Shown one piece after another: positions 8,097 through 16,211 of a stretch of DNA of 64,000 nt (the stretch's first letter is position 1; the number at the start of each line of letters is the position of its first letter). The stretch lies in contig NZ_VTEX01000001.1 in the NCBI RefSeq assembly GCF_008180865.1, forward strand, positions 1,327,809-1,391,808, read 5' to 3'. The notes below the pieces were generated by a model, which worked only from the letters and a program-made list of their open reading frames with translations, was not told the DNA's origin and made no database searches. The DNA comes from Rossellomorea aquimaris (GTDB lineage Bacteria; Bacillota; Bacilli; Bacillales; Bacillaceae_B). Made by a program: the position numbers and the translations under genes.

Positions 8097-9404
8097 TTAG
8101 ATCTCCTTCCAATTCTCTTCTACTAGTTGAAAGGTCCTTCTGAGTCTCTTAACCATTTCCTCGAGCTCCCTTTTCGAACTGTTCAATGGAGGAGCAACCA
8201 TAATGGCGGATCCCTTCCTACCATCTATCCCCGCCGCTGCGGGATATAATAAAATCCCACATTCAACCCCTGCTTGAACAATATAAGAAGTAAATGGTGC
8301 TCCAAGGGAATTCAGCTCTATTCCCAACATCAGTCCTTTTCCTCTTACATCTTGCACAAAGGAAAATTCAGTTTTTAATTTTTCTATTAGATTTTTCAAG
8401 TATGTTCCTTTATGATCGACACCTTCAATCATCTTTTCTGAGTCAATCAGCTTTAGAACAGCAAGTGCTGCTGTTGCAGACAGAGGATTTCCACTAAATG
8501 TATGACCGCTCATAATGACTCTTGATCCATTCAATATCGGCTCCATAATGTTATCGGAAATGAGCGTGGCAGCAATTGGGGCATATCCTGCACTTAGTCC
8601 TTTTCCTATCGCTACAATATCGGCTTTTACTTGCCACTGCTCTAAAGCTAAAAAGGTTCCAGTCCGACCACACCCTGTCATCACTTCATCTGAAATAAAC
8701 AAAATATTATGTTTCTCACAGATTGACTTTATCCGTTTATAATAACCTTTTGGAGGAGTAATCGCCCCACCTGCCGCACCGATGATCGGTTCTGCCATAA
8801 AGGCAGCAATATTATCGGCTCCTATTCTGCTTATCATCGTTTCTAATTGAGAAGCACAGGCAAGATCACATGATGGATGCGTTTTTCCAAAAGGACAGTG
8901 AGCACAATAAGGCGGCTCGACGGTCGGCCAGTCAACTAAAAAGGAGTCGAATCGTTCTCTTCTGGATGGATGTCCAGATGCGGATAATGCACCGAAAGTG
9001 ATTCCATGGTAACTCAGCCATCGGGATAAAATCTTTCTTTTCATCGGTTTTCCTTGTTCCTGCCAATGCTGGATAGCAATTTTGATGGCCGTCTCAACCG
9101 CCTCAGAACCACTATTCACGAAGAAACTCCATGGATAGCCTGTCTTATCGTGAAGAAAGGATGCTAAATCCTCTGCAGGCTGATTACTGAATTGAGAGCG
9201 ATACACAAATGCCACTTTATTTCCTTGATTCACAATTGATTGAAGAATTTCTTCCATACCATGTCCTACATTTGCGGTAACAGCTCCAGAACAAGCATCT
9301 ATATACTCCCGGCCATCAGTATCGTACAAATACACACCTTTTCCATAGTCAATCGTTGGATAGTGTTCACCAATCAACGGCTTTATTAAATGCGAATGAG
9401 GCAT
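8097..9404 (-). CDS. yodT: Class III PLP-dependent aminotransferase YodT
   Basis: The product is a 435-residue class III (omega) aminotransferase. The start at 9404 (MPHSHLIKPLIGEHYPTID) is chosen for the AGGAGGGGG site just upstream; the frame stays open 20 codons further without a ribosome site. Recognisable segments include FVNSGSEAVETAIK (PLP-phosphate binding), FISDEVMTGCGRTGTF (cofactor aspartate), and AIGKGLSAGYAPIAA with the Schiff-base lysine. It is the first gene of yodTSRQ. It probably transaminates a lysine-derived intermediate, which is inferred from context. A CATACATAT sequence at about 9489-9497 resembles a sigma-E -10 box, but no convincing -35 was found. Confidence 0.9.
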   Translation of the reverse strand: MPHSHLIKPLIGEHYPTIDYGKGVYLYDTDGREYIDACSGAVTANVGHGMEEILQSIVNQGNKVAFVYRSQFSNQPAEDLASFLHDKTGYPWSFFVNSGSEAVETAIKIAIQHWQEQGKPMKRKILSRWLSYHGITFGALSASGHPSRRERFDSFLVDWPTVEPPYCAHCPFGKTHPSCDLACASQLETMISRIGADNIAAFMAEPIIGAAGGAITPPKGYYKRIKSICEKHNILFISDEVMTGCGRTGTFLALEQWQVKADIVAIGKGLSAGYAPIAATLISDNIMEPILNGSRVIMSGHTFSGNPLSATAALAVLKLIDSEKMIEGVDHKGTYLKNLIEKLKTEFSFVQDVRGKGLMLGIELNSLGAPFTSYIVQAGVECGILLYPAAAGIDGRKGSAIMVAPPLNSSKRELEEMVKRLRRTFQLVEENWKEI

Positions 9405-9642
9405 AATCCCCCTCCTGAAAGAATCAGATTCGTACTCTCTCTCGATTCGCTGATCTGGTTGCATAAAAAGATTTCCCTACCATTATTCATATGTATGAAA
9501 AACAGAATCTTTCTTTTCTTTAAGAAAAAAGAATAATACAAATGAATTTTTTATTAAAGCTCAAAGCCTCATCAAAAATCACAATTTTTTTCAATAGGCT
9601 CTTCTCGTAAAGTTTGTTGCTATTGTAGAGGAGAAAGTAATA

Positions 9643-9768
9643 GTTGATTTCCGCTCCAGGATGCTCGCTTTCCGCGGGGCTGGCGGTGAGCCTCCTCGGC
9701 TGCGCCTCCGGGGTCTCACCTGTCCAGCTATTCCCGCAGGAGTCGAGCATCCTGCAGCGAGGATCAAC
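9643..9768. repeat. GC-rich palindrome A inside MITE copy 1
   Basis: The ends are inverted: CCAGGATGCTCG near the left and CGAGCATCCTG near the right, with GTTGAT/ATCAAC at the extremities. The GC-rich centre contains GCCTCCTCGGCTGCGCCTCC. The same sequence occurs reversed in copy 2 (about 62295-62549, interrupted there). I recall similar palindromes scattered through Bacillus genomes; no function is known to me. Confidence 0.7.
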
Positions 9769-9937
9769 TTTCTGAGCATGAATCCAAAATTGAAAACAAT
9801 TTAAACAAGCTATTTAGCAAACAATCTTATTAAAGGTAAGTAAAGATTGAATTTCCTTTTAAGGAAGAAGAATTATTTTTTCTATTTACATTGTTTTCTT
9901 GCACACCTTGAAGCTCTGTCATGAAAATACTGTTAAA

Positions 9938-10056
9938 GATGGTGAGGGGAACTGCGCAGACTCCGGCGGATTTTGGACGTGCCGAGACCCCGTTCGGCTA
10001 AGCTGAGGAGGCTCGGCCGAACGCTAGCTGCAAGCGGAGCAGTTCCCCTCACCATC
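9938..10056. repeat. GC-rich palindrome C inside MITE copy 1
   Basis: GATGGTGAGGGGAACTGC at the left pairs with GCAGTTCCCCTCACCATC at the right, with an inner pair CCGTTCGGCTAAGC/GGCCGAACG. It is bracketed by a further inverted pair, CTCTGTCA (about 9915) and TGACAGAG (about 10073). It recurs reversed in copy 2 (about 62008-62126) and as a damaged half at about 26557. Confidence 0.7.
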
Positions 10057-10189
10057 CAGCAAAAACCTGGTTGACAGAGCCCTGGCAGATTCTATGCTAG
10101 AAAACAACAATCTTTGCGAAAAGAGTCTTTCAATAAGAGTTTATTGAGTGAAATGTACTAAGATTCTTAAAAATTCGACAAAAAGTTCA

Positions 10190-10218
10190 TAAAGTGACTA
10201 GATAAATTAGGTCGATAT
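10190..10218 (+). promoter_or_regulatory. Candidate sigma-D (motility) promoter for the chemoreceptor
   Basis: TAAA (10190-10193) and GTCGATAT (10211-10218) are separated by 17 nt. The -10 matches the sigma-D consensus GCCGATAT at 7 of 8 positions, although the spacer is slightly long. A sigma-D promoter is expected for a chemoreceptor gene. Confidence 0.45.
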
Positions 10219-10280
10219 GTATAAAATAATGGTAAGTTCATCCTATGATGCTACTTTTTGCTTATCTTCAGGAGGGGGAA

Positions 10281-12077
10281 ATGGTGAAAAAGACAAGAGA
10301 AAAACATCTGAAAAAAGCACCAAAAACAAAGAAAAATAAGAAAGAAAAACAAAAAAAGACATTGGGAGCCTTCTCATATTTCCGGACAATCCGGGGAAAA
10401 GTGGTTCTGTCTTTCGGTTTATTGACCATTGTCCTTCTAGTCCTTGCCTCAACTTCTTATTTCAATATGATGAAGCTTGAGAAAGAGATCAACACGCTGA
10501 TTACATATGATATGCAGGTTGATACAAAGGTGAAGGATTTATCGAAGGTCTTAAATGAGATTGAAATTGGAGAACAAGGCTTTGTCATTACAGGGGCAAC
10601 GGGATTTTTGGCACCCTATCAAAATGGTAAAGGTCAGGTAGAAAGTCACATCGAAGAATTGAATACTCTATTACAGGACGATCAGGAGCAGCTTGATAAA
10701 TTGGATAAGATAGAAGCTCAATATGGATTTTGGATCCAGTTCGTTGATCGGGTAATCGAGACAAGGAAGGATAAAGGACTTGAGCAAGCAGCAACACTCG
10801 TTGAATCTGGTACGGGTAAGAAATATCTGGACGGAATCCGCTCATATGTAGATATGATTGTAGTCGACCAACAAAAGGATCTGAATAATCGTATTGATTC
10901 TCTAAATCAACAGGTTTTTCTGTCCAAAGTCGTTACCATTGGCTTATCGGCATTTGCGGTTTTATTGGCTATCTTCTTCGGCATCATTTTATCTCATACA
11001 ATTAAGACGAACACCAGGAAAATCAGCCGCTCTATTTTAGAGATAGCAAACGCAGGCGGAGATTTAACAAAACGAATTCATGTGAAATCCAAGGATGAGC
11101 TAGCTGACCTGGCATCTGATACAAATCAGCTTATCGCCGGAATCGCCATCTTGGTGAAGCAGGTTTCGGAAATGGCCGAAAACGTATCAGCCAGCAGTCA
11201 GGAACTTCTTGCTTCAGCCGAAGAGACATCAAGGACGATTACTTCCATTGCAGAAACATCCACTGAAATTGCAGCTGGAAGCGATCAAACAACAAGTCGG
11301 ATGTCTACCTCATTAGAAAAAATGAATAGTTTGGAAGAAGCCGCCCGTTTTTTATTCAATCAAGCAGAACAAGTACGAGAAACTGCACGTGATATGAGGG
11401 TAGTTGCTGAACGAGGCGGCAAAACCGTTCAAGCCTCTTCATCTAAAATGTTGAACATTGAAGAAACCATGTCCAATACAAGTGAAACCGTCGAAGCGTT
11501 AGGACAGCGTTCATCACAAATTACGACGATTATCGGTACCATTACTGATATTGCAGAGCAAACAAATCTTCTTGCATTGAATGCTGCCATTGAAGCGGCA
11601 CGTGCCGGTGAGCATGGAAGAGGCTTTGCCGTTGTGGCAGATGAAGTCAGGAAACTGGCTGAACAATCCCGACAAGCGGCAAAAGGGGTTACAGAAATCG
11701 TACACAGTATTCAAGAAGAAGTGAATGTCATTATTAAGCAAAATTCTGATGGAGTAAAAGAGGTTATCGCAGGGGTCGAAATCACAAATGAAACAAATGC
11801 CTCCCTTGAAGATATACTAAACCAAACCACAAAAACAACTGTTGTAGTGGATGAGATGGTTGGTCATATTCAGGAAACCCTTAGTCTCAGTCATGATGTA
11901 GCAGCTTCATTTGCCTTGGTCAATGAAATTGCTGAAGCTACTGCTTCTAACACAGAAACCACTGCTGCTGCCTCCGAGGAAGGATCAGCTGCGATGGAAC
12001 AAGTAACGGCAAGCGCTTCAGAGCTTTCACAACAAGCGGAAAAATTGAAAGAACTTGTTTCAAGTTTTAAAATCTAA
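10281..12077 (+). CDS. Methyl-accepting chemotaxis protein with CHASE3 domain
   Basis: The product is a 598-residue transmembrane chemoreceptor. The start at 10281 is fixed by AGGAGGGGG; upstream in-frame ATGs lack a site. Order: very basic N-terminus (residues 1-30), TM1 about 40-60, an extracytoplasmic CHASE3-type helical sensor about 60-210 containing [11 protein letters not shown]2 about 216-236, HAMP, then a long coiled-coil signalling domain. The hairpin tip [20 protein letters not shown] with [18 protein letters not shown] binds CheA/CheW. The ligand is unknown. A sigma-D-like promoter precedes it and a strong terminator follows. The MITE ends about 150 bp upstream. Confidence 0.93.
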   Translation: MVKKTREKHLKKAPKTKKNKKEKQKKTLGAFSYFRTIRGKVVLSFGLLTIVLLVLASTSYFNMMKLEKEINTLITYDMQVDTKVKDLSKVLNEIEIGEQGFVITGATGFLAPYQNGKGQVESHIEELNTLLQDDQEQLDKLDKIEAQYGFWIQFVDRVIETRKDKGLEQAATLVESGTGKKYLDGIRSYVDMIVVDQQKDLNNRIDSLNQQVFLSKVVTIGLSAFAVLLAIFFGIILSHTIKTNTRKISRSILEIANAGGDLTKRIHVKSKDELADLASDTNQLIAGIAILVKQVSEMAENVSASSQELLASAEETSRTITSIAETSTEIAAGSDQTTSRMSTSLEKMNSLEEAARFLFNQAEQVRETARDMRVVAERGGKTVQASSSKMLNIEETMSNTSETVEALGQRSSQITTIIGTITDIAEQTNLLALNAAIEAARAGEHGRGFAVVADEVRKLAEQSRQAAKGVTEIVHSIQEEVNVIIKQNSDGVKEVIAGVEITNETNASLEDILNQTTKTTVVVDEMVGHIQETLSLSHDVAASFALVNEIAEATASNTETTAAASEEGSAAMEQVTASASELSQQAEKLKELVSSFKI

Positions 12078-12082
12078 GACTA

Positions 12083-12113
12083 AAAAAGAGCCGTCGTGTG
12101 ACGGCTCTTTTTC
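12083..12113 (+). terminator. Intrinsic terminator of the chemoreceptor gene
   Basis: AGAGCCGTC and GACGGCTCT form a 9-bp stem with a 4-nt loop followed by UUUUUC. It starts a few bases after the stop codon. Confidence 0.9.
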
Positions 12114-12141
12114 ATTTCTCATCTAACGATAAAATCTGGAA

Positions 12142-12282
12142 TCACTTCCCGCAGTAGCAAACGGCTCCAATAATAATTAACAGGATGAATAACACAACAA
12201 TCAACGCAAAATTATTGACACCGGCAACTGGATAAGCATATCCACCTTGATAGCATGGATCACAACCATAACCATAGTTCAT
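12142..12282 (-). CDS. YjcZ-family small sporulation membrane peptide
   Basis: The product is a 46-residue peptide beginning [18 protein letters not shown] and ending in a hydrophobic stretch ([17 protein letters not shown]) and AVCYCGK. The Gly/Tyr/Cys-rich head with one helix is typical of the YjcZ-type tiny transmembrane spore peptides of Bacillus. GAGGAG lies about 8 nt upstream of the ATG. It is transcribed opposite to its neighbours and is probably sporulation-specific, by family analogy only. Confidence 0.8.
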   Translation of the reverse strand: MNYGYGCDPCYQGGYAYPVAGVNNFALIVVLFILLIIIGAVCYCGK

Positions 12283-12447
12283 ACCTATCACTCCTCAAAA
12301 AATATTTATTTACATTACACTGTATGTCATTCACCTAGAAATGGTTTGTGTATTTGCCTAATTTATTTTAAGGCAATTTCTTTTCTGTACCATAGCCTTT
12401 CTATATAATAGGAATAGATTTTAAGAGAAGACAGGAGAAATGACAGT

Positions 12448-13029
12448 ATGAAATGGTTTTTAAAATCGTTTATTAACGGTGTTCTAACAATTGTTCCGAT
12501 TGGATTGGTCACTTATGTAGTTTATAAAATGTTTCTATTCCTCGATGGATTATTAGGAAATGTTTTAAAACCATATCTTGATGAAAATTATATTCCCGGT
12601 ATTGGACTACTCGCAACCATCGTTCTATTGACCGTGCTCGGTTGGCTTTCCACAAAGTTTTTTACTGGTACGATCATTCGTATAGTTGATATCCTTTTAC
12701 AAAAAATCCCCTTTGTGAAAACGATTTACTCGGTCATCAAAGATACCATTCACTCCTTCTTAGGAGAAAAGAAGTCCTTTTCCAAAGTGGCACTCGTCAA
12801 AATGCCTGGTACAACAATGAAATGCCTGGGCTTTATTACGACAGAGAACCTTGCAGATTTGCATAATGACCTGCAAGATCACGTAGCAGTATACGTACCT
12901 CAAACGTTTCAAGTAGCAGGAGTCACCTTTTTGATTCCCAAAAAAGATATTGAAATACTGGATATAAAATCTGAAGAAGCGATGAAGTTTATATTGTCTG
13001 GGGGAATGACGACGAAGAAGGAAAAATAG
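12448..13029 (+). CDS. DUF502 family membrane protein
   Basis: The product is a 193-residue protein with two predicted N-terminal membrane helices (about residues 8-32 and 50-72) followed by a soluble C-terminal domain. MKWFLKSFINGVLTIVPIGL, QKIPFVKTIYSVIKDT and the late segment VYVPQT...VTFLIPKKDI are typical of the DUF502 family. The function is not known. Upstream, TATAAT-like sequence near 12402-12408 and AGGAG before the ATG support expression from its own promoter. It converges on the ptsIIA gene. Confidence 0.85.
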   Translation: MKWFLKSFINGVLTIVPIGLVTYVVYKMFLFLDGLLGNVLKPYLDENYIPGIGLLATIVLLTVLGWLSTKFFTGTIIRIVDILLQKIPFVKTIYSVIKDTIHSFLGEKKSFSKVALVKMPGTTMKCLGFITTENLADLHNDLQDHVAVYVPQTFQVAGVTFLIPKKDIEILDIKSEEAMKFILSGGMTTKKEK

Positions 13030-13087
13030 TTGATAAGCTGATTAGACAATAACATTGCGGTGATTTGCGTCCCGATGGACACCTTAT

Positions 13088-13114
13088 AAAAAAAGACCGG
13101 CAATCAAGCCGGTC
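13088..13114 (-). terminator. Intrinsic terminator of the IIA gene
   Basis: On the minus strand GACCGGC and GCCGGTC form the stem, followed by seven U residues. It lies just after the ypqE-like stop codon. Confidence 0.9.
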
Positions 13115-13127
13115 CATACCTACTATA

Positions 13128-13628
13128 TTATTTTGTCGAAATTTCCAATACCTCATCTTGTCCTGCTGTAACAGAGGTCAACTCTTTTTTCACTAGTTCA
13201 GCCATGTCATCACCGTTTGTTAAGATGATTGGCGTGATGGTACTTTTTGCTTTTTCTTTCACAAGGTCTAAGTCATATGTAATTAATGGATCTCCGACAT
13301 TCACTTTGGACCCTTCTGAAACATGTGCTTCAAAGCCTTCACCGTTCATTGAGACTGTTTCAAGACCGATGTGGATAAGAATTTCAGCACCGTTTCTCGC
13401 TTTGATTCCAACTGCGTGCTTTGTTGGGAAAAGCTGCATGATTTCGCCGTCTACAGGTGAAACGACCTTACCTACAGTAGGATCAATCGCAATCCCATCT
13501 CCCATCATCTTTTGAGAAAATACTGGATCTGGAACCTCTTCAAGTGATTTTAATGTACCCGTTAAAGGCGCAACTGCATGGACGATTTTAGGTGCCTCTT
13601 CTTTTTTACCGAAAAGCTTTTTTAACAT
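13128..13628 (-). CDS. ypqE: PTS glucose-type EIIA component (YpqE/Crr-like)
   Basis: The product is a 166-residue soluble EIIA of the glucose class. The phosphorylated histidine lies in ILIHIGLETVSMNGEGF (His about residue 92), and the second histidine is in FPTKHAVGIKA (about 75). It has a single domain without the IIBC membrane part, so it probably donates phosphate to IIA-less permeases or has a regulatory role. The ATG at 13628 has better spacing to AGGAAGG than the ATG two codons upstream. In B. subtilis the stand-alone paralogue ypqE lies near msrA/msrB, as here. Two CACATATGT palindromes are found in its promoter region. Confidence 0.9.
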   Translation of the reverse strand: MLKKLFGKKEEAPKIVHAVAPLTGTLKSLEEVPDPVFSQKMMGDGIAIDPTVGKVVSPVDGEIMQLFPTKHAVGIKARNGAEILIHIGLETVSMNGEGFEAHVSEGSKVNVGDPLITYDLDLVKEKAKSTITPIILTNGDDMAELVKKELTSVTAGQDEVLEISTK

Positions 13629-13660
13629 AGTCATTCACCTTCCTATATATATTTTATATA

Positions 13661-13711
13661 CACATATGTAGCGCAATGTAAACATCAGAAATCTATTCTA
13701 GCACATATGTG
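13661..13711 (-). promoter_or_regulatory. Paired CACATATGTG palindromes upstream of ypqE
   Basis: CACATATGT at 13661-13669 and CACATATGTG at 13702-13711 are 41 bp apart, about four helical turns. The first falls between a TTTACA-like -35 and a TATAAA-like -10 on the minus strand. The layout suggests a repressor with two operators; the regulator is unknown. Confidence 0.35.
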
Positions 13712-13736
13712 AAGACTTTCACAACACTTCATTATC

Positions 13737-14159
13737 TTAAAATAATTTTTTGTATTTCCCATATCCTTCTTCGTCAAGCTTCTCAGCCGGGATAAATCGA
13801 AGAGCGGCTGAATTAATACAATATCGAAGCTTGGTTGGTCCCGGCCCATCATTAAAAACGTGACCCAGGTGAGAATCTGCTTCTTTACTCCTCACTTCCG
13901 TTCTGACCATAAAATGACTGCGGTCTTCTTTTTCAGTGACTTCCTCTTCATCGATCGGCTTTGTAAAACTTGGCCAACCACAGCCGGCATCATATTTATC
14001 TTTAGAGCTAAAGAGAGGTTTTCCTGATACGATATCTACATAAATTCCCTCTTCAAACGTATTCCAATACTCATTACTAAAAGGAGGTTCAGTGCCGTTC
14101 TTTTGTGTGACATCATATTGTTCAGGAGTTAACGTTTTCTTTAAATCTGCCTTACTCAT
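13737..14159 (-). CDS. msrB: Peptide-methionine (R)-S-oxide reductase
   Basis: MsrB reduces the R epimer of methionine sulfoxide in proteins. The 140-residue protein has the catalytic cysteine in [11 protein letters not shown] near residue 118, and [19 protein letters not shown] and PLFSS typical of the family. The zinc-binding CxxC pairs of some MsrB proteins are absent. The start at 14159 follows a GGGGGGAAG site. It overlaps msrA by 4 bp, so the two reductases are co-translated and together repair both epimers after oxidative damage. Confidence 0.95.
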   Translation of the reverse strand: MSKADLKKTLTPEQYDVTQKNGTEPPFSNEYWNTFEEGIYVDIVSGKPLFSSKDKYDAGCGWPSFTKPIDEEEVTEKEDRSHFMVRTEVRSKEADSHLGHVFNDGPGPTKLRYCINSAALRFIPAEKLDEEGYGKYKKLF

Positions 14160-14698
14160 TTTTCTTCCCCCCAATGATTTTCAATAAATGCTATTCTTCC
14201 AGACCCTCGGCTATATCGATTATAATGACCAGGGTTCTTTTTGTAATAACCCTGATGATACTCCTCTGCAGGATAAAATTCCTTCGCAGGCAGAATTTGA
14301 GTAGCAATCGGTTTTTGAAACTTGCCTGACTGCTCAAGTTTCTTTTTAGATTCTTCCGCCAGCTTTTTTTGTTGTTCATTATGGTAGAATATAACCGTTT
14401 TATACGAATGTCCACGGTCAAAGAATTGCCCGCCTGGATCGGTTGGATCAATCTGCTGCCAATATACTTCCAGTAATTCCTCGTAAGGAAACACTGATGG
14501 ATCGTATTCAATTTGAACGGCCTCATAATGTCCAGTCGTTTCTGAGCATACTTCTTTATACGTTGGATTCGGAACGGTTCCTCCCGTGTAACCTGAAATC
14601 ACAGTGCCAATCCCCGGCTGTTCATCAAACGGTTTCACCATGCACCAAAAGCAACCTCCTGCAAATGTAGCTTTTTCATAATGCGATGCATCCGACAT
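14156..14698 (-). CDS. msrA: Peptide-methionine (S)-S-oxide reductase
   Basis: MsrA reduces the S epimer of methionine sulfoxide. [20 protein letters not shown] near the N-terminus contains the catalytic [20 protein letters not shown] and [13 protein letters not shown] are also conserved. The chosen ATG at 14698 gives 180 residues, near the usual length, with AAGG nine nt upstream. Other in-frame ATGs at 14704, 14707 and 14716 are possible; the frame is open to 14812. It is the first gene of msrA-msrB and is separated from rsgA by a hairpin. Confidence 0.93.
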   Translation of the reverse strand: MSDASHYEKATFAGGCFWCMVKPFDEQPGIGTVISGYTGGTVPNPTYKEVCSETTGHYEAVQIEYDPSVFPYEELLEVYWQQIDPTDPGGQFFDRGHSYKTVIFYHNEQQKKLAEESKKKLEQSGKFQKPIATQILPAKEFYPAEEYHQGYYKKNPGHYNRYSRGSGRIAFIENHWGEEK

Positions 14699-14814
14699 GC
14701 TCATCATCCTTTCCATTTCATTCTCTTTCACAATTCCCTTTGTAAGAGATTTTAACGCATTCATGTTAAAAGGGAAAATATTAAGCTTGTTGAATTGGTT
14801 TACAGTTAACAATG

Positions 14815-14845
14815 AAAAATAGACCCTGGAGTTATCCAGGGTCCT
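14815..14845 (-). terminator. Terminator-like hairpin after the rsgA-like gene
   Basis: GACCCTGGA and TCCAGGGTC form a 9-bp stem. On the minus strand it is followed by UAUUUUUC. It lies 12 nt past the stop codon of the GTPase gene. Confidence 0.75.
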
Positions 14846-14856
14846 TCTTACCTCTT

Positions 14857-15882
14857 TTATTTAAGCTTCCTCTGCTTACCGATATTCTTCCATTTTTTTC
14901 GTTCTAACGACTCCAGTCGCTTATTCCCTTTTCTCTCCATATAGGCAATTTCTCTTTGCAACTTCAGATAATGCCCGTATCGTTCCTCTGACAAAGTACC
15001 CTCTTTTATCTCAGCTCTAACCTTACAACCAGGTTCATCCTCATGGCGACAATCGGTGAATCTGCATTGAAGTGCCAAATTTTCAATATCGTGATACTGA
15101 GTGGATAGCCCTTCTTGTCCCTGCCATAGTTGAATCTCCCTCATACCGGGCGTATCAATGATGGATGCACCACTATCCAATAAGAATAACTCTCTGTGTG
15201 TTGTGGTATGACGTCCTTTATCATCTGATTCCCTGATTTGTTCGGTCTTCTGAACATCATTCCCTACAAGGAGATTTGTGAGGGTCGATTTTCCCACACC
15301 GGAAGAACCTACAAGCGCTACCGTTTTTCCCTTTTCCAGATAGGGATGCAGTTCCTCAATTCCCTCATGATTTACAGAACTTATGGCTAACACTTTAACC
15401 CCGAGCAATTTGCTTTCAACTTCTCTCTTATTCTCTTCAATATCTTCACATGTATCAGATTTGGTAAGAACGACAACGGGATTTGCCCCGCTTTCCCAAC
15501 ATAGTAGTAAATATCTCTCCATCCTTTTACTGTTTAAATCATCATTTAACGAAGAAAGAATAAAAACCGTATCTATATTCGTGGCAATGATTTGCTCCTC
15601 CGCTTCTTCTCCTGCTTTTTTTCTTGAAAATTTACTTGTTCTTGGCAAGACCTTTTCAATGATTGCTCCTTCTGAGCTCAGGAGAACCCAATCACCTACT
15701 GCTGGAAGATCTTCACGTTTTACCGTTTGGAACCTGAGTTTCCCGGATATTTTACTTAAACGATCTTCTGTTCTCGTCATGACCATGAAGGCACCCTTTT
15801 GCTCGGTCACAACTCTTCCTAACATGTATCCTTCTTCTTCAAAGTGTTTCATCATTTCAAATACTTCTTCTCTATTATTCAA
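14857..15882 (-). CDS. rsgA: RsgA-family ribosome-maturation GTPase (probable second paralogue)
   Basis: The product is a 341-residue circularly permuted GTPase that by family acts in late 30S subunit maturation. The TTG at 15882 has GGGAGG about 7 nt upstream. Order: OB-fold (about 1-95), G4 TKSD (about 140), G1 GSSGVGKS (about 192-199), switch region KGRHTTTH, G3 DTPG (about 243), then the zinc motif C-x4-C-x-H-x5-C (about 273-286) and a basic C-terminal tail. It is longer than the ~298-residue YloQ type, so I infer a second paralogue; the housekeeping gene would be elsewhere. Its 200-nt leader holds a terminator/antiterminator pair and a short reading frame. Confidence 0.9.
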   Translation of the reverse strand: MNNREEVFEMMKHFEEEGYMLGRVVTEQKGAFMVMTRTEDRLSKISGKLRFQTVKREDLPAVGDWVLLSSEGAIIEKVLPRTSKFSRKKAGEEAEEQIIATNIDTVFILSSLNDDLNSKRMERYLLLCWESGANPVVVLTKSDTCEDIEENKREVESKLLGVKVLAISSVNHEGIEELHPYLEKGKTVALVGSSGVGKSTLTNLLVGNDVQKTEQIRESDDKGRHTTTHRELFLLDSGASIIDTPGMREIQLWQGQEGLSTQYHDIENLALQCRFTDCRHEDEPGCKVRAEIKEGTLSEERYGHYLKLQREIAYMERKGNKRLESLERKKWKNIGKQRKLK

Positions 15883-15901
15883 TTCAGTTCCTCCCAAAAT
15901 T

Positions 15902-15940
15902 AAAAAAATCCGTTGCGCAGTTCTACACGCCAACGGATTT
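15902..15940 (-). terminator. Leader terminator upstream of rsgA (attenuator)
   Basis: On the minus strand AAATCCGTTG and CAACGGATTT form a perfect 10-bp stem with a 15-nt loop, followed directly by more U residues (UUUU AAUUUU). It ends 20 nt before the TTG start of the GTPase gene, so it is inside the 5' leader rather than behind an upstream gene. Confidence 0.85.
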
Positions 15941-16003
15941 TTCAAGATTGAAAGAATGAAAAAATCAGATTATCCCGTTAAAAGTGAGTTGACGCGTAGA
16001 ACC
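15919..16003 (-). promoter_or_regulatory. Candidate antiterminator arms in the rsgA leader
   Basis: The upstream arm GGUUCUACGCGUCAACU (16003-15987) can pair with CGUUGGCGUGUAGAACU (15935-15919). There are 16 consecutive pairs: 13 Watson-Crick and 3 G-U. The downstream arm includes 5 bases of the terminator stem plus its loop, so the two structures exclude each other. The G-U positions pair only in the minus-strand RNA; in plus-strand RNA they would be A-C mismatches. Confidence 0.75.
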
Positions 16004-16054
16004 ATTACGAAGCATATTTAGTTTACTTGTATAACAAATCAATAATAAGTTCAT
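15965..16054 (-). CDS. Putative 29-residue leader peptide of the rsgA attenuator
   Basis: This frame starts at an ATG (16054) placed 9 nt after a GUGGG/GGUGAU sequence that matches most of the Bacillus Shine-Dalgarno sequence. It begins MNLLLICYTSK, reads through the upstream antiterminator arm (codons for RNGSTRQL) and stops at 15965, before the terminator. A ribosome halted in the first codons would leave the arm free to pair with the terminator, whereas smooth translation would cover it during transcription of the leader. An alternative 12-codon frame (16061-16023) starts too close to the ribosome site. The coding role is inferred from position. Confidence 0.45.
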   Translation of the reverse strand: MNLLLICYTSKLNMLRNGSTRQLTFNGII

Positions 16055-16087
16055 ATGTCATCACCCACTTTCTCAAATAGTAATTTT

Positions 16088-16116
16088 ATTATCCATTATT
16101 TTCTTCTATAACGCAA
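16088..16116 (-). promoter_or_regulatory. Candidate sigma-A promoter of the rsgA leader transcript
   Basis: TTGCGT (16116-16111) and GATAAT (16093-16088) are separated by 17 nt on the minus strand. Transcription would start near 16081, giving a leader of about 200 nt before the GTPase start codon. Confidence 0.55.
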
Positions 16117-16211
16117 GAAATATTTCTGATTTATTCAAAAAATAGGTTCTTTCACCATTTTTTCTCCTACGCATAATCTATTGTGTTAATAAACAAAAGG
16201 GAGAGATACGG

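Larger units (their letters stand above)
9597..10127. mobile_element. MITE-like non-autonomous element, copy 1 (531 bp)
   Basis: The left end GGCTCTTCTCGTAAAGTTTG is matched at 19 of 23 positions by the inverted right end GACTCTTTTCGCAAAGATTG. An exact 8-bp direct repeat, TTTCAATA, flanks the element (9589-9596 and 10128-10135). Ends starting GGCTCTT with 8-bp target duplications are what I know of ISL3-family elements, so I read it as a non-autonomous ISL3-type element; no transposase gene is inside. It contains two large GC-rich palindromes (9643-9768 and 9938-10056). A second copy lies inverted at 61935-62591. It sits between the yod block and the yp block. Confidence 0.8.

Noticed and set aside
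9520..9779. Proline- and arginine-rich minus-strand frames inside MITE copy 1
   Set aside because: They read through GC-rich palindromes, lack ribosome sites, and are not preserved in copy 2.
15956..16021. A 21-codon plus-strand frame MKKSDYPVKSELTRRTITKH
   Set aside because: It lies opposite the rsgA leader and has no ribosome site; the sequence is explained by the antiterminator arm on the other strand.
16023..16061. A 12-codon leader (MTYELIIDLLYK) as the main attenuator peptide
   Set aside because: Its ATG is only 2 nt after the GTGGG core of the ribosome site; the overlapping frame starting at 16054 has the correct 9-nt spacing and spans the antiterminator arm. Kept only as an alternative.
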